A stretch of DNA of 47,208 nucleotides. Origin: Bacillota bacterium (GTDB lineage Bacteria; Bacillota; Clostridia; Lachnospirales; Lachnospiraceae). The stretch spans positions 1 to 47,208 of the forward strand of contig JAFAGA010000039.1 in NCBI GenBank assembly GCA_023423045.1, written 5' to 3'. The position numbers and the translations under genes were made by a program. Below the pieces are notes generated by a model, which saw only the letters and a list, made by a program, of their open reading frames with translations, ran no database searches and was not told where the DNA came from. Positions 32,346 through 41,158 of the stretch are shown here, in pieces; positions within the stretch are counted from its first letter, which is position 1, and each line of letters begins with the position of its first letter.

Positions 32346-34139
32346 ATGGCTAAAAACAGATTAATCGGTGATTATCCCGTAATCGGTATCCGCCCTACCA
32401 TTGATGGGCGAAGAGGCGTTCTTAAGGTCAGAGAATCCCTGGAGCAGCAGACCATGGATATGGCACGGGCTGCGGCTGAATTATTCCGCAGCAATCTGCG
32501 CTACGGGAGTGGGGAGCCGGTTCAGGTTGTAATTGCCGATACTACCATAGGCCGGGTAGCGGAAAGCGCTGCCTGTGCTGCGAAGTTCAAAAAGGAAGGG
32601 GTGGACATCACCCTTACCGTTACCCCATGCTGGTGCTACGGTGCGGAAACAATGGATATGGATCCTATGACAATCAAGGGCGTATGGGGCTTTAACGGTA
32701 CGGAGCGCCCCGGGGCCGTATATCTTGCCTCAGTTCTTGCCACCCATGCGCAAAAGGGACTCCCCGCTTTCGGCATCTACGGGCAGGATGTTCAGGATGC
32801 GACGGACGCTTCCATCCCGGAGGATGTCAGGGAAAAGCTGCTGCGGTTTGCCCGCGCCGGTATTGCTGCCGCAACCATGCGCGGAAAATCCTATCTTCAG
32901 ATCGGTTCCATCTGCATGGGAATCGGCGGTTCCATTATAGATCCCGCCTTTATAGAGGAATACCTGGGAATGCGGGTAGAATCCGTGGACGAGGTAGAGA
33001 TTATCCGAAGAATGACCGAGGGTATCTACGATGAGGAGGAATATCAAAGGGCACTCACCTGGACAAAGGCAAAATGCATCGAAGGCTTTGACAAGAATCC
33101 GGAGGGCCTTCAAAAATCCAGAGAAGAGAAGGACCGGGACTGGGAATTTGTAGTTAAAATGATGGTCATCATCAAGGACCTTATGAGTGGAAATCCCAAA
33201 CTTCCCTGCGGGTATGAAGAAGAAGCCGCGGGACATAACGCAATTGCCGCGGGTTTCCAGGGTCAGCGCCAATGGACGGATTTTTATCCCAACTGTGACT
33301 ATGCAGAGGCTCTGCTTAACACCTCCTTTGACTGGGAAGGCACCAGGGAACCCTATATTCTTGCAACAGAAAATGATGTATTAAACGGAATCGGAATGCT
33401 ATTTATGAAGCTGCTGACAAATCGCGCTCAAATCTTTGCCGATGTCCGCACCTATTGGAGCCCCGATGCAGTAAAAGCTGCCACGGGTTATGAGATTGAA
33501 GGAAAAGCCAAAGCTTCCCATGGTTTCATTCACCTGATCAATTCCGGAGCGGCATGTCTTGACGCCTGCGGCGAAGTTACGGATGAAAACGGTCAGGGAA
33601 TTATAAAGAGATGGTGGGAGGTTACCCAGGAGGACCAGGATGCAATCCTCGGCGCAACCACCTGGAATCCGGCAGATAACGGATATTTCCGCGGCGGTGG
33701 TTATTCTTCCCGCTTCGTGACAAGAACAGAAATGCCGGTAACCATGATTCGCCTTAACCTGGTGAAGGGTCTTGGTCCCTGTCTGCAGATTGCGGAGGGG
33801 TGGACTATCTCCCTGCCGGAGGAGGTCTCCGATCTTCTCTGGAAGCGTACCGACTATACCTGGCCTTGCACCTGGTTCGCTCCCCGGACCACCGGACAGG
33901 GTTCCTTTAAGACCGCTTACGAGGTTATGAACCATTGGGGCGCAAACCATGGAGCCATCTCCTACGGCCACGTCGGCGCTGATCTGATCACTCTCTGCTC
34001 CATGCTGCGCATCCCGGTAAGCATGCACAATGTTCCTGAGGAGCAGATCTTCCGCCCCGCATCCTGGAATGCTTTCGGAATGGACCTTGAGGGACAGGAT
34101 TACAGAGCCTGCCAGGCTTACGGACCTCTGTACAAGTAA
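32346..34139 (+). CDS. fucI: L-fucose isomerase
   Basis: 597-residue cytosolic, Mn-dependent aldose-ketose isomerase converting L-fucose to L-fuculose (family members also act on D-arabinose). Characteristic stretches are DYPVIGIRPTIDGRRGVLKVRESLE, GRVAESAACAAKF, the metal-site region REPYILATENDVLNG, and a C-terminal MNHWGANHGAISYGHVGADLI with the expected ligand His. ATG at 32331 lies within the ribosome binding region; ATG at 32346 is 8 nt after GGAGG and is preferred. fucU follows; no fuculokinase or aldolase gene is in the window, so the rest of the pathway must be elsewhere. Confidence 0.96.
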   Translation: MAKNRLIGDYPVIGIRPTIDGRRGVLKVRESLEQQTMDMARAAAELFRSNLRYGSGEPVQVVIADTTIGRVAESAACAAKFKKEGVDITLTVTPCWCYGAETMDMDPMTIKGVWGFNGTERPGAVYLASVLATHAQKGLPAFGIYGQDVQDATDASIPEDVREKLLRFARAGIAAATMRGKSYLQIGSICMGIGGSIIDPAFIEEYLGMRVESVDEVEIIRRMTEGIYDEEEYQRALTWTKAKCIEGFDKNPEGLQKSREEKDRDWEFVVKMMVIIKDLMSGNPKLPCGYEEEAAGHNAIAAGFQGQRQWTDFYPNCDYAEALLNTSFDWEGTREPYILATENDVLNGIGMLFMKLLTNRAQIFADVRTYWSPDAVKAATGYEIEGKAKASHGFIHLINSGAACLDACGEVTDENGQGIIKRWWEVTQEDQDAILGATTWNPADNGYFRGGGYSSRFVTRTEMPVTMIRLNLVKGLGPCLQIAEGWTISLPEEVSDLLWKRTDYTWPCTWFAPRTTGQGSFKTAYEVMNHWGANHGAISYGHVGADLITLCSMLRIPVSMHNVPEEQIFRPASWNAFGMDLEGQDYRACQAYGPLYK

Positions 34140-34193
34140 ATTATTTTAATGAACAATACAGTAATATTATTACAATTCAAGGAGGTGTTTAAA

Positions 34194-34631
34194 ATTCTTA
34201 ATCATATCCCTAAAATCCTTTCTCCCGAGCTGCTGAAGGTTCTTTGTGAAATGGGCCATGGTGATACCATTGTGCTTGCCGACGGGAATTTTCCTTCGGA
34301 AAGCATTGGTAAAAATTCCATTGTGATACGAGCAGACGGTCATGGTGTTCCGGAACTTCTGGATGCCATTCTCTCCCTGTTTCCACTGGATAACTATCCA
34401 AAGGAGCCGGTAGCCCTGATGGATGTTGTTGCCGGAGATACGGTAAAAACCCCCATTTGGGAGGACTATGCGCAGTTGGTTGCAAACTATGACCCTCGCG
34501 GCAAATCTGCCATAAAGCGTCTGGAACGCTTTGCTTTCTATGAGGAGGCAAAGAAGGCATATGCGGTCGTCGCCACCGGAGAATCGGCACTTTATGCCAA
34601 TATTATATTACAAAAAGGTGTTGTTCTATAA
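34194..34631 (+). CDS. fucU: L-fucose mutarotase FucU with probable AUU start
   Basis: 145-residue RbsD/FucU-family protein interconverting alpha- and beta-L-fucose for FucI. Residues HIPKILSPELLKVLCEMGHGD and VLADGNFPSESIG are typical. An AAGGAGG at 34179-34185 stands exactly 8 nt before an ATT codon (34194), and translation from there, (M)LNHIPKIL, aligns with normal FucU N-termini as I remember them. The only in-frame ATG (34149) has no binding site and would add 15 residues, while the GTG at 34185 overlaps the Shine-Dalgarno sequence. AUU initiation is rare (infC is the known case). The family call is secure; the start is inferred. Confidence 0.9.
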   Translation: MLNHIPKILSPELLKVLCEMGHGDTIVLADGNFPSESIGKNSIVIRADGHGVPELLDAILSLFPLDNYPKEPVALMDVVAGDTVKTPIWEDYAQLVANYDPRGKSAIKRLERFAFYEEAKKAYAVVATGESALYANIILQKGVVL

Positions 34632-34640
34632 AGAAATAAA

Positions 34641-34672
34641 ACAACAGGAAGCAGCAAGCCGCTTCCTGTTGT
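34641..34672 (+). terminator. Hairpin after fucU
   Basis: ACAACAGGAAGC (34641-34652) pairs perfectly with GCTTCCTGTTGT (34661-34672), 10 bp after the fucU stop; no T-run follows immediately. It may protect the 3' end or act with the next hairpin. Confidence 0.6.
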
Positions 34673-34676
34673 CAGA

Positions 34677-34715
34677 AAAATCCCCAAGGCGCTGCATAAG
34701 TGCCCTGGGGATTTT
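34677..34715. terminator. Bidirectional terminator between fucU and the 2H gene
   Basis: AAAATCCCC (34677-34685) pairs with GGGGATTTT (34707-34715) and GGCGC with GTGCC inside; A-rich and T-rich flanks allow it to stop transcription from both convergent genes. Confidence 0.8.
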
Positions 34716-34756
34716 CATATGCCATGCATGGCGCATAGCCTGATAACGGAGAATAC

Positions 34757-35248
34757 TCATTCGAGAAATTTTAATGATAAAATATGACGGGTGGGCCAAA
34801 ATTCAAATAAATGTATACTTTGAACCTGCCCTTGAAACGCTTTAAAATGATCAGCCACAACCGGCAATGCCTTGTATATCGTTTCACTCTCGTCTATCAG
34901 CATTGTTGTGTGGGGCGTCCAGTTAACGCTTTCACCAAAATTCTCTTTTAAACGGAGTAGGCGCACATTGGGGGCTGGTGCTATAAACAGAACCCTTGAA
35001 CCGCCGAATATTCCTATGTGATTGAAGGTTATGGCGAAGGGCTTAAATTCCTTTGAAACCTTCGTCACCAAATCAATCAGTTCGCTTTCCTTTTCGGTCG
35101 GGAAGATACCCAATGTTATATGCTGGAGTAAATCTTTTGTATGCATTCCGATAAAACCTTTTGCATAGAGGTTGCTCTGCATCTTGGAAAGATGCTTTTC
35201 TGTGATATCGTCATATCCTGCCATTACACACAATATTTTTTCGTCCAT
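34757..35248 (-). CDS. 2'-5' RNA ligase / 2H phosphoesterase family protein
   Basis: 163 residues. The two HxT motifs of the 2H fold are visible as QHITLGIF and PHTTMLID, roughly 90 residues apart, as in LigT/ThpR-type cyclic phosphodiesterases. The substrate is unknown. The frame is open upstream to 35452, but that would overlap the end of thrS; ATG at 35248 (MDEKILCVMAGYDD) is the better start although its GGTGGG site is weak. It lies 49 bp downstream of thrS on the same strand. Confidence 0.8.
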   Translation of the reverse strand: MDEKILCVMAGYDDITEKHLSKMQSNLYAKGFIGMHTKDLLQHITLGIFPTEKESELIDLVTKVSKEFKPFAITFNHIGIFGGSRVLFIAPAPNVRLLRLKENFGESVNWTPHTTMLIDESETIYKALPVVADHFKAFQGQVQSIHLFEFWPTRHILSLKFLE

Positions 35249-35297
35249 TCTCTTATCCCACCCAACATGAAAGGAACAAACATGGTTGCAGCATTGA

Positions 35298-37256
35298 TCA
35301 GTTGTTTTCTGTAACCTCAATCTTGCGGATTTCCCTGGTTCTGATCTCCTCACAGATATCCCTGACAAAATCAGCCAGCGGTTTCTGGCCTTCGTCTCCG
35401 AGGAAACGGCTTCTAACAGATACAACGCCCTCTTCCTCTTCCTTCTGTCCAACTACCAGCATGTAAGGAAGACGGTCCAGTCTGGCCTCTCTAATCTTAT
35501 ATCCGATCTTCTCGGCTCTCTCATCAATGGTAACCAGCACATTGTTTCTCTGCAGCTCTGCCTTTACCTTCTTGGCATATTCATGGTATTTCTCAGAGAT
35601 GGGCAATATTCTTACCTGCTCCGGACATAACCAGGTAGGGAACTGGCCGGCATATTTCTCGATCAGCCAGGCGAGCGTTCTCTCATAACAGCCCATACTG
35701 GTTCTGTGGATGATATAGGGACGAACCTTCTCGCCGTTCTGATCCACATAATACATATCAAACTGCTCCGCAATCATCGCATCCCACTGAATGGTGATCA
35801 TGGTATCTTCCTTGCCGTATACATTCTTCGCTTGAATATCTACCTTCGGACCGTAGAAGGCTGCCTCTCCCTCAGCTTCGGTAAAGGGAATCTCAAGTTC
35901 AGTCAGCACCTTGCGAATTCTGCCCTGAGTTTCTTCCCACACTTCTTCCGTTCCAATGTATTTTTCTTTATTATTCGGATCCCATTTGGAGAGGCGGTAG
36001 GTTACATCATTCTCCACCCCCAGCGTTGTCAGGCAGTATCTGGCAAGATCCAGACAGCCCTTAAACTCCTCGTCCATCTGATCCGGACGCACAATCAAAT
36101 GTCCCTCGGAGATGGTGAACTGACGGACACGGGTCAGACCGTGCATCTCACCGGAGTCCTCATTACGGAATAAGGTGGAAGTCTCACCATAGCGCAGGGG
36201 AAGATCACGGTAGGATTTCTGGCTGGCCTTATATACATAGTACTGGAATGGGCAGGTCATCGGACGAAGAGCAAATACCTCTTTATCCACCTTCTCATCA
36301 CCCAGTACGAACATCCCTTCCTTGTAATGATCCCAATGTCCGGAGATTTTGTATAAATCACTCTTAGCCATGAGAGGCGTCTTAGTTCTGACATAGCCGC
36401 GGCGCTCCTCCTCATCCTCAATCCAGCGCTGCAGGGTCTGAATGATCTTTGTACCCTTGGGCATCAGGAGAGGAAGTCCCTGACCGATTACATCCACTGT
36501 AGTAAATAATTCCATCTCGCGGCCCAGCTTGTTGTGGTCACGCTTCTTGATATCCTCCAGATGAGCCAGATACTCCTCCAGCTCGGCATTCTTTGTATAA
36601 GCGGTGCCATATACTCTGGTCAGCATCTTATTCTTCTCAGATCCTCTCCAGTAAGCACCGGAGGAGGAAATCAGCTTAAATGCCTTAAGGCTTTTGGTGT
36701 TCATCAGATGGGGTCCTGCACACAGGTCAACAAAGTCCCCCTGCTGATAGAAGGAAATCTCGGCATCTTCGGGCAGATCCTGTATTAATTCCACCTTATA
36801 GGGCTCCTTCTTCTCTTCCATGAAGGCAATTGCTTCGGCACGGGGAAGGGTGAAGCGAACAATATCCGCTCCCTCCTTAATTATTTTCTTCATCTCCGCC
36901 TCCAACGCGTCCAAAGCGGCACGGTCAAAGGGCTCAATATCAAAGTCATAGTAAAATCCCGTATCAATGGAAGGACCAATGGCTACCTTCGCCTCCGGAT
37001 ATAATCTCTTCACCGCCTGAGCCAGTACATGGGATGCGGTATGACGGTAAGCCGCTTTTCCTGCATCGTCATTGAAGGTAAGAATGCTTAACGCACAGTC
37101 CTGTTCCACAACTGTCCTCAGATCCACCACCTTGCCGTCCAACTCACCGGCACATGCCATTCTTGCCAGTCCCTCGCTAATATCAGCTGCAATTTCGTAG
37201 ACGGTCATCGCCTTATCATACTCTTTGTAAGAGCCGTCCTTTAATGTTATCTTCAT
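35298..37256 (-). CDS. thrS: Threonyl-tRNA synthetase
   Basis: 652-residue class II synthetase. Domains in order: TGS (MKITLKDGSYKEYDKAM), the second additional domain with HTASHVLAQAVKRLYP and the editing Cys in FVDLCAGPHL, the catalytic core with MTCPFQYYVYK, RYGETSTLFRNEDSGEMHGLTRVRQFTI and the class II motif 3 MGCYERTLAWLIEKYAGQ, then the anticodon-binding domain. ATG at 37256 follows AAGGAG; ATG-less extension to 37277 is not supported. It is controlled by the T-box leader upstream. Confidence 0.98.
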   Translation of the reverse strand: MKITLKDGSYKEYDKAMTVYEIAADISEGLARMACAGELDGKVVDLRTVVEQDCALSILTFNDDAGKAAYRHTASHVLAQAVKRLYPEAKVAIGPSIDTGFYYDFDIEPFDRAALDALEAEMKKIIKEGADIVRFTLPRAEAIAFMEEKKEPYKVELIQDLPEDAEISFYQQGDFVDLCAGPHLMNTKSLKAFKLISSSGAYWRGSEKNKMLTRVYGTAYTKNAELEEYLAHLEDIKKRDHNKLGREMELFTTVDVIGQGLPLLMPKGTKIIQTLQRWIEDEEERRGYVRTKTPLMAKSDLYKISGHWDHYKEGMFVLGDEKVDKEVFALRPMTCPFQYYVYKASQKSYRDLPLRYGETSTLFRNEDSGEMHGLTRVRQFTISEGHLIVRPDQMDEEFKGCLDLARYCLTTLGVENDVTYRLSKWDPNNKEKYIGTEEVWEETQGRIRKVLTELEIPFTEAEGEAAFYGPKVDIQAKNVYGKEDTMITIQWDAMIAEQFDMYYVDQNGEKVRPYIIHRTSMGCYERTLAWLIEKYAGQFPTWLCPEQVRILPISEKYHEYAKKVKAELQRNNVLVTIDERAEKIGYKIREARLDRLPYMLVVGQKEEEEGVVSVRSRFLGDEGQKPLADFVRDICEEIRTREIRKIEVTENN

Positions 37257-37282
37257 ACTTATTCTCCTTTCAATCAAATAAA

Positions 37283-37492
37283 AAAGCCCCTCACTTCCGA
37301 TCTGCCTATTTGGCTTATCGAAAGGGACGAGCGTATCATATACGTCGCGGTTCCACCCTTATTGGTGTATAGCACCCACTTCATTGGATGATAACGGAAT
37401 CACCGGACCGGATTAGGGTCACTCAGAGGTAGTCTTCCCATGCTTCCTAATAAGATACTCACACCAAATGCATCTCTCTCTGGATTATTTCA
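37283..37492 (-). ncRNA. T-box riboswitch of thrS
   Basis: The leader carries the T-box sequence GGGTGGAACCGCG (minus strand, complement near 37345-37357), followed by a terminator that ends in GGGGC and six T residues (37283-37292), 27 bp before the thrS start. Upstream, stem I can form with CAGAGA pairing to TCTG, and a likely specifier ACC (threonine, complement of 37428-37430) sits in CTACCTCTGAG. Uncharged tRNA-Thr binding would favour antitermination. The 5' boundary is approximate. Confidence 0.92.
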
Positions 37493-37585
37493 CACAGTAC
37501 TCTTCTCGTCAACGTTTTATATCTGCAATCATATGCTATGCTTATAATATGACACTTTATGCCATAGACGCGCATACACTATGCC

Positions 37586-37686
37586 TTCATTATATCATGA
37601 ACATAAACCGTGTTCATGATCTTCAGCTCCGCTCGCACGTTCGCAAGCAAGCTTGCAACATATTTACTACGTTTTCATTATATCAT
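37586..37686. repeat. Intergenic repeat element, copy B, flanked by 13-bp direct repeats
   Basis: TTCATTATATCAT occurs at 37586-37598 and 37674-37686. Between are a perfect 10-bp hairpin ATCATGAACA-N7-TGTTCATGAT (37594-37620) and CGCAAGCAAGCTTGC (37642-37656). The same order, hairpin then CGCAAGCAAGCTTGC then TTCATTATAT, occurs at 11.4-11.5 kb. The remainder of 37493-37849 shows no gene. Confidence 0.7.
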
Positions 37687-37849
37687 TCCTATTCAAATTG
37701 TCAAGGCAATAAATTCTAAGCTTCACATCGCAATAACTCTTGCTTAGTTCATCGTTGAGCCCATCGTATATCATACATCCTTATCCCACCGTATACCATG
37801 TTTGCCCTATGAAATTATTTAGGTCAAATCCATATTCTAACACTTTCTC

Positions 37850-37903
37850 TTGACAAATTTGGTCTACATGACGTAAACTCTTATTAAGGTCTACAAATAG
37901 TAG
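37850..37903 (+). promoter_or_regulatory. Promoter with two BlaI-type operators
   Basis: TTGACA (37850-37855), 18-nt spacer and TAAACT (37874-37879) form a promoter. CTAC-N5-GTAA (37864-37876) lies between the boxes and a perfect CTAC-N5-GTAG (37891-37903) lies 27 bp further on, resembling the paired TACA/TGTA-type sites of BlaI/MecI repressors. Confidence 0.65.
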
Positions 37904-37923
37904 CGCAAAGGAGGTCTGAACTT

Positions 37924-38322
37924 ATGGTTGACTATAAATTAGCGGGAGCGGAGTCGAGGTTCGCGGATTTGATCTGGGAGAATGAACCGATCAATTCAAC
38001 CGAACTGGTCCGCTTGTCGGAAGAAGTAATGAAGTGGAAAAAGTCAACAACATACACTATTTTGAAACGGCTGTGTGAAAAGGGAATTTTTAAAAATGAA
38101 AATGCGTTGGTATCGGCGGTGATTAGCCGCGATGATTTTTATGCGGGTCAGAGCCGCCGATTTGTTGAGGACAGCTTCGGCGGTTCACTGCCCCGTTTTC
38201 TTGCTTCCTTCATTGGAGGAAAAAGGCTATCCGACAAACAGGCAGAAGAACTCGTACACTTGATTCACCAGCATAAGGTCAACGGAAGCGAAGCAAAGAA
38301 GTTCGATTCCGCTGACCTTTAG
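37924..38322 (+). CDS. BlaI/MecI-family transcriptional repressor
   Basis: 132 residues, the usual size. The winged helix reads LAGAESRFADLIWENEPINSTELVRLSEEVMKWKKSTTYTILKRLCEKGIFKNENALVSAVI, with the C-terminal dimerisation helices ending in LVHLIHQHKV. Repressors of this family are cleaved when the partner sensor protease is activated. AGGAGG stands 9 nt before ATG 37924. The BlaR1-like gene follows after 12 bp; the paired CTAC/GTAG sites upstream suggest autoregulation. Confidence 0.95.
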   Translation: MVDYKLAGAESRFADLIWENEPINSTELVRLSEEVMKWKKSTTYTILKRLCEKGIFKNENALVSAVISRDDFYAGQSRRFVEDSFGGSLPRFLASFIGGKRLSDKQAEELVHLIHQHKVNGSEAKKFDSADL

Positions 38323-38334
38323 GAGGAGGGAGAT

Positions 38335-40020
38335 ATGGAGAAGCTTTTCCTTTCTGTCCTCAATATGAGCCTGACCGGGGCATATGTTATTGCAGTTATA
38401 TTGCTTGCACGGCTGCTGCTCAAAAAAGCACCGAAGATTATTTCTTATACACTTTGGGCAGTAGCGGGTTTCCGGCTTGTATTCCCGTTTTCAATCCAGA
38501 GTATGTTCAGCCTGCTTCCCTTTAAACCTGAGCCCATCCCGCAGGATATTGCAATGCAAGCCGTTCCGCGCATTAACAGCGGGATAACCGCTGTCGATAA
38601 TGCAGTCAGCGCAGTACTGCCGGCTGCTCCTGCCGCGACTGTAAATCCGATGCAAATCTTAATCACAGTCAGCTCTTACCTCTGGCTTTTTGGCACTGCC
38701 GCCATGCTTATATACAGCCTTGCATCAATTATTTTACTAAAACGCAGTCTTCGAAGCGCAGAACTCATTGAGGCTGAGCTATATGAAGCCGACAACCTTA
38801 AAACACCGTTTGTCATCGGGCTTTTCATACCAAAGATTTATATACCGGCCGGCCTCTCCGGTGAAGAACGGCACTATATCATTCTGCACGAGCAGACACA
38901 CATCAAGCGGTACGACCATGCTGTTAAAATGTTCGCATATCTCGTACTTTGCCTGCACTGGTTCAATCCTCTGGTATGGATCGCATTTATCCTGATGGGC
39001 GCGGATATGGAGATGTCCTGTGACGAGCGCGTAATGAAGGAGCTTGGAGAGGATATCAAAAGCGCTTATTCGCTGTCACTTGTCCGGGTGGCGGCAGGGC
39101 ATAGAATTCTGAACGGAAGTCCGCTTGCGTTTGGCGAGGGCAGTATGAAGGAGAGAATTAAAAATGTTCTGAATTTCAAGAAACCTTCGCGCATGATTAT
39201 CGCTGCATCCGTGATACTGACGGCTGTGCTGATCGTAGGGTTTGCAATGGATAAAGCTGGTGATACAGTTGAAAAATGGGATAGGCGTCCTATGATTATG
39301 GTTGAAGGTCAAATCTATATGGATACCGGTAAACAAATTGAGACAGAAATTGATCCATCAGCGATTTTAGGAGAAATCACCTCCTCGGTAGGCAGTACAG
39401 AAAAACCGGCACAAAATGGTGAAAGTAATTTCGGCTGCGAAGGTGCATCCTATGCCCACTATCGCGGAAGTCTTGTTGTTTTCCTGGATAATAAATGGAT
39501 GTACTTTGAAAAAGAGCTTAAGAATGGTGCCTATGAACCGCAGAAATGGCTGGATTACTACTACTCTGATGAGTCCATGCCGTGGGATACCGTTCTCGAA
39601 CTAACGTTACCCGAATATCCGGATGTCATCTTCAAGTGGACTGCGGAAAAAGTTACAGCAACCGTATCCGGTAAAGAAGAAGTAATGTTTTATGGTATGC
39701 CTGTCTGGAATGTCTATCTGGCAGATCTGACCGGAGATGGGCTCCCTGAACTTTGCGCTACCGTCAGCTTTGGTTCCGGAATTATTGATACCCGTGTGGT
39801 CGTTCGCAACTATTCAAACAATAAATTTTATGAATTGGCTGACCGAATGTTCTTTGACTATATCTTATCATTGGAAAATGGTGAGCTGGTTGTTACACAG
39901 TCAAAGTATTATGGTGCGGATCAAGTATCCGGCAGTCTTGCCATAATTAATGATGAGCTTGTCCCTATCGGTATTGACAGAGCGTTTGGCCTGCCGCATC
40001 CGCAGTGGTTGGAATCTTGA
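38335..40020 (+). CDS. BlaR1/MecR1-like membrane metallopeptidase (family M56)
   Basis: 561 residues. The first ~300 hold four to five membrane helices and the cytosolic gluzincin site HEQTHIKRYDH, followed by DMEMSCDERVMKELG with the third zinc ligand Glu. After the last helix (about 285-305) comes an outward domain that is not a penicillin-binding sensor: no SxxK or KTG motif is seen. Instead there are two modules, one around DTGKQIETEID and one with YLADLTGDGLPELCATVSFGSG, a calcium-loop-like DxTGDG. It probably senses something other than beta-lactams and relays through the preceding repressor. Confidence 0.9.
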   Translation: MEKLFLSVLNMSLTGAYVIAVILLARLLLKKAPKIISYTLWAVAGFRLVFPFSIQSMFSLLPFKPEPIPQDIAMQAVPRINSGITAVDNAVSAVLPAAPAATVNPMQILITVSSYLWLFGTAAMLIYSLASIILLKRSLRSAELIEAELYEADNLKTPFVIGLFIPKIYIPAGLSGEERHYIILHEQTHIKRYDHAVKMFAYLVLCLHWFNPLVWIAFILMGADMEMSCDERVMKELGEDIKSAYSLSLVRVAAGHRILNGSPLAFGEGSMKERIKNVLNFKKPSRMIIAASVILTAVLIVGFAMDKAGDTVEKWDRRPMIMVEGQIYMDTGKQIETEIDPSAILGEITSSVGSTEKPAQNGESNFGCEGASYAHYRGSLVVFLDNKWMYFEKELKNGAYEPQKWLDYYYSDESMPWDTVLELTLPEYPDVIFKWTAEKVTATVSGKEEVMFYGMPVWNVYLADLTGDGLPELCATVSFGSGIIDTRVVVRNYSNNKFYELADRMFFDYILSLENGELVVTQSKYYGADQVSGSLAIINDELVPIGIDRAFGLPHPQWLES

Positions 40021-40117
40021 ATTTTATGATGTATAATAAAACGAAGGGTGAGAATTATAATCGTCTCCAAGAGAATAAAATAATCAAAATACATCTCACT
40101 GACAAGGAGGAAATATC

Positions 40118-41011
40118 ATGTCAGCCTATACCTTAACGAATGCTCTTTTATCGGTTACCGTAGAAGATAACGGTGCGGAGCTCACCTCCATCCAAAGCAC
40201 GAAGACCGGCACCGAATACCTGTGGAATGCCGATCCGGCTTATTGGAAGCGTCACGCCCCGATCCTCTTCCCCATTGTCGGCTCCCTGAAAGACCGGTCC
40301 TACACCTATCAGGGGAAAACCTATTCTCTGGCGCAGCATGGCTTTGCCCGGGATATGCGATTTCGTCCGGTCAGTCAAAGCGAGCAGGAGCTCTGGTTTT
40401 CCCTGGAATCGAATGAGGATACACATAAGCTTTACCCTTTTGACTTTTGTCTGGAGTTAGGCTATCGTTTGGAGGAGAACCGGATCTCCTCCTTCTGGAA
40501 AGTAAGAAATACCGGTGACTGTAAGCTTTACTTCTCCATCGGAGGACATCCCGCATTTCGCTGTCCTATTAGAGAAGGGGAACTGCAATCCGATTACTAT
40601 CTTCTCTTTGATTCGGATAAGCCCGTCCACTACCTTCTTGTTGATAAGGATGGCCTCGCCATGAAAAAGCCTTATGACGAACAGCATATTCTGACCACCG
40701 AGAAAGGATTTTTACCGATATATACCCATCTCTTTGATCGGGACGCTCTGATTGTTGAGGAAAATCAATTCCATCGCATCTCTCTCGCCGACAGCTCCAA
40801 AACCACCTACCTGTCCGTCAGCTTTGATGCCCCTCTCTTTGGCCTCTGGTCTCCGGCCGTGAAAAAGGCTCCCTTTGTATGCATCGAGCCCTGGTATGGC
40901 CGCTGTGATGCCAATGATTTTGGTGGAACACTGGAAGAACGGGAGTATGGAAACAGCCTGGAGGCAGGGGATGTATTCGAGGCTTCCTATATGATAACAA
41001 TCCACGAATAA
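40118..41011 (+). CDS. Aldose 1-epimerase family protein (LacX-like)
   Basis: 297 residues of the galactose mutarotase-like fold. Visible: GAELTSIQSTKTGTEYLWN, the catalytic-site His region LAQHGFARDM and SIGGHPAFRCPI, and the C-terminal FVCIEPWYGRCD with the expected catalytic Glu. Members of this subgroup act on unknown aldoses or phospho-sugars. AAGGAGG precedes ATG 40118. It is a single gene 97 bp after the BlaR1-like gene, and is not evidently linked to the fucose genes. Confidence 0.92.
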   Translation: MSAYTLTNALLSVTVEDNGAELTSIQSTKTGTEYLWNADPAYWKRHAPILFPIVGSLKDRSYTYQGKTYSLAQHGFARDMRFRPVSQSEQELWFSLESNEDTHKLYPFDFCLELGYRLEENRISSFWKVRNTGDCKLYFSIGGHPAFRCPIREGELQSDYYLLFDSDKPVHYLLVDKDGLAMKKPYDEQHILTTEKGFLPIYTHLFDRDALIVEENQFHRISLADSSKTTYLSVSFDAPLFGLWSPAVKKAPFVCIEPWYGRCDANDFGGTLEEREYGNSLEAGDVFEASYMITIHE

Positions 41012-41082
41012 ATACTGTCCTCCTCTTGTCGTACCCTCATCTCCTTCGGGAGGGCCGTTAACAGGATGATTTTGACAGAATG

Positions 41083-41139
41083 CATAAGGGACAGGAAATC
41101 AGCCGGTGCACCGGTATCATTGATTTCCTGTCCCTTATG
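41083..41139. other. Long perfect hairpin in the convergent spacer
   Basis: A 19-bp perfect inverted repeat (41083-41101 / 41121-41139) encloses the palindrome CCGGTGCACCGG. There is no T-run on either side, so it is not a typical terminator despite its place between two convergent genes. A small CTCC-ttcg-GGAG hairpin lies before it (about 41041-41052). Confidence 0.7.
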
Positions 41140-41158
41140 ATATTCTTAAAATGATGCA

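Noticed and set aside
35249..35452. Extended N-terminus for the 2H phosphoesterase-like protein
   Set aside because: The added 68 residues overlap the end of thrS and show no resemblance to the family; a shorter ATG start fits.
37468..37719. An 83-codon plus-strand frame upstream of the blaI-like gene
   Set aside because: It runs through the T-box leader and the palindromic repeat, has no ribosome binding site and looks like translated repeat.
38335..40020. Beta-lactam resistance sensor
   Set aside because: No penicillin-binding SxxK or KTG motifs in the outward domain and no beta-lactamase or mecA nearby.
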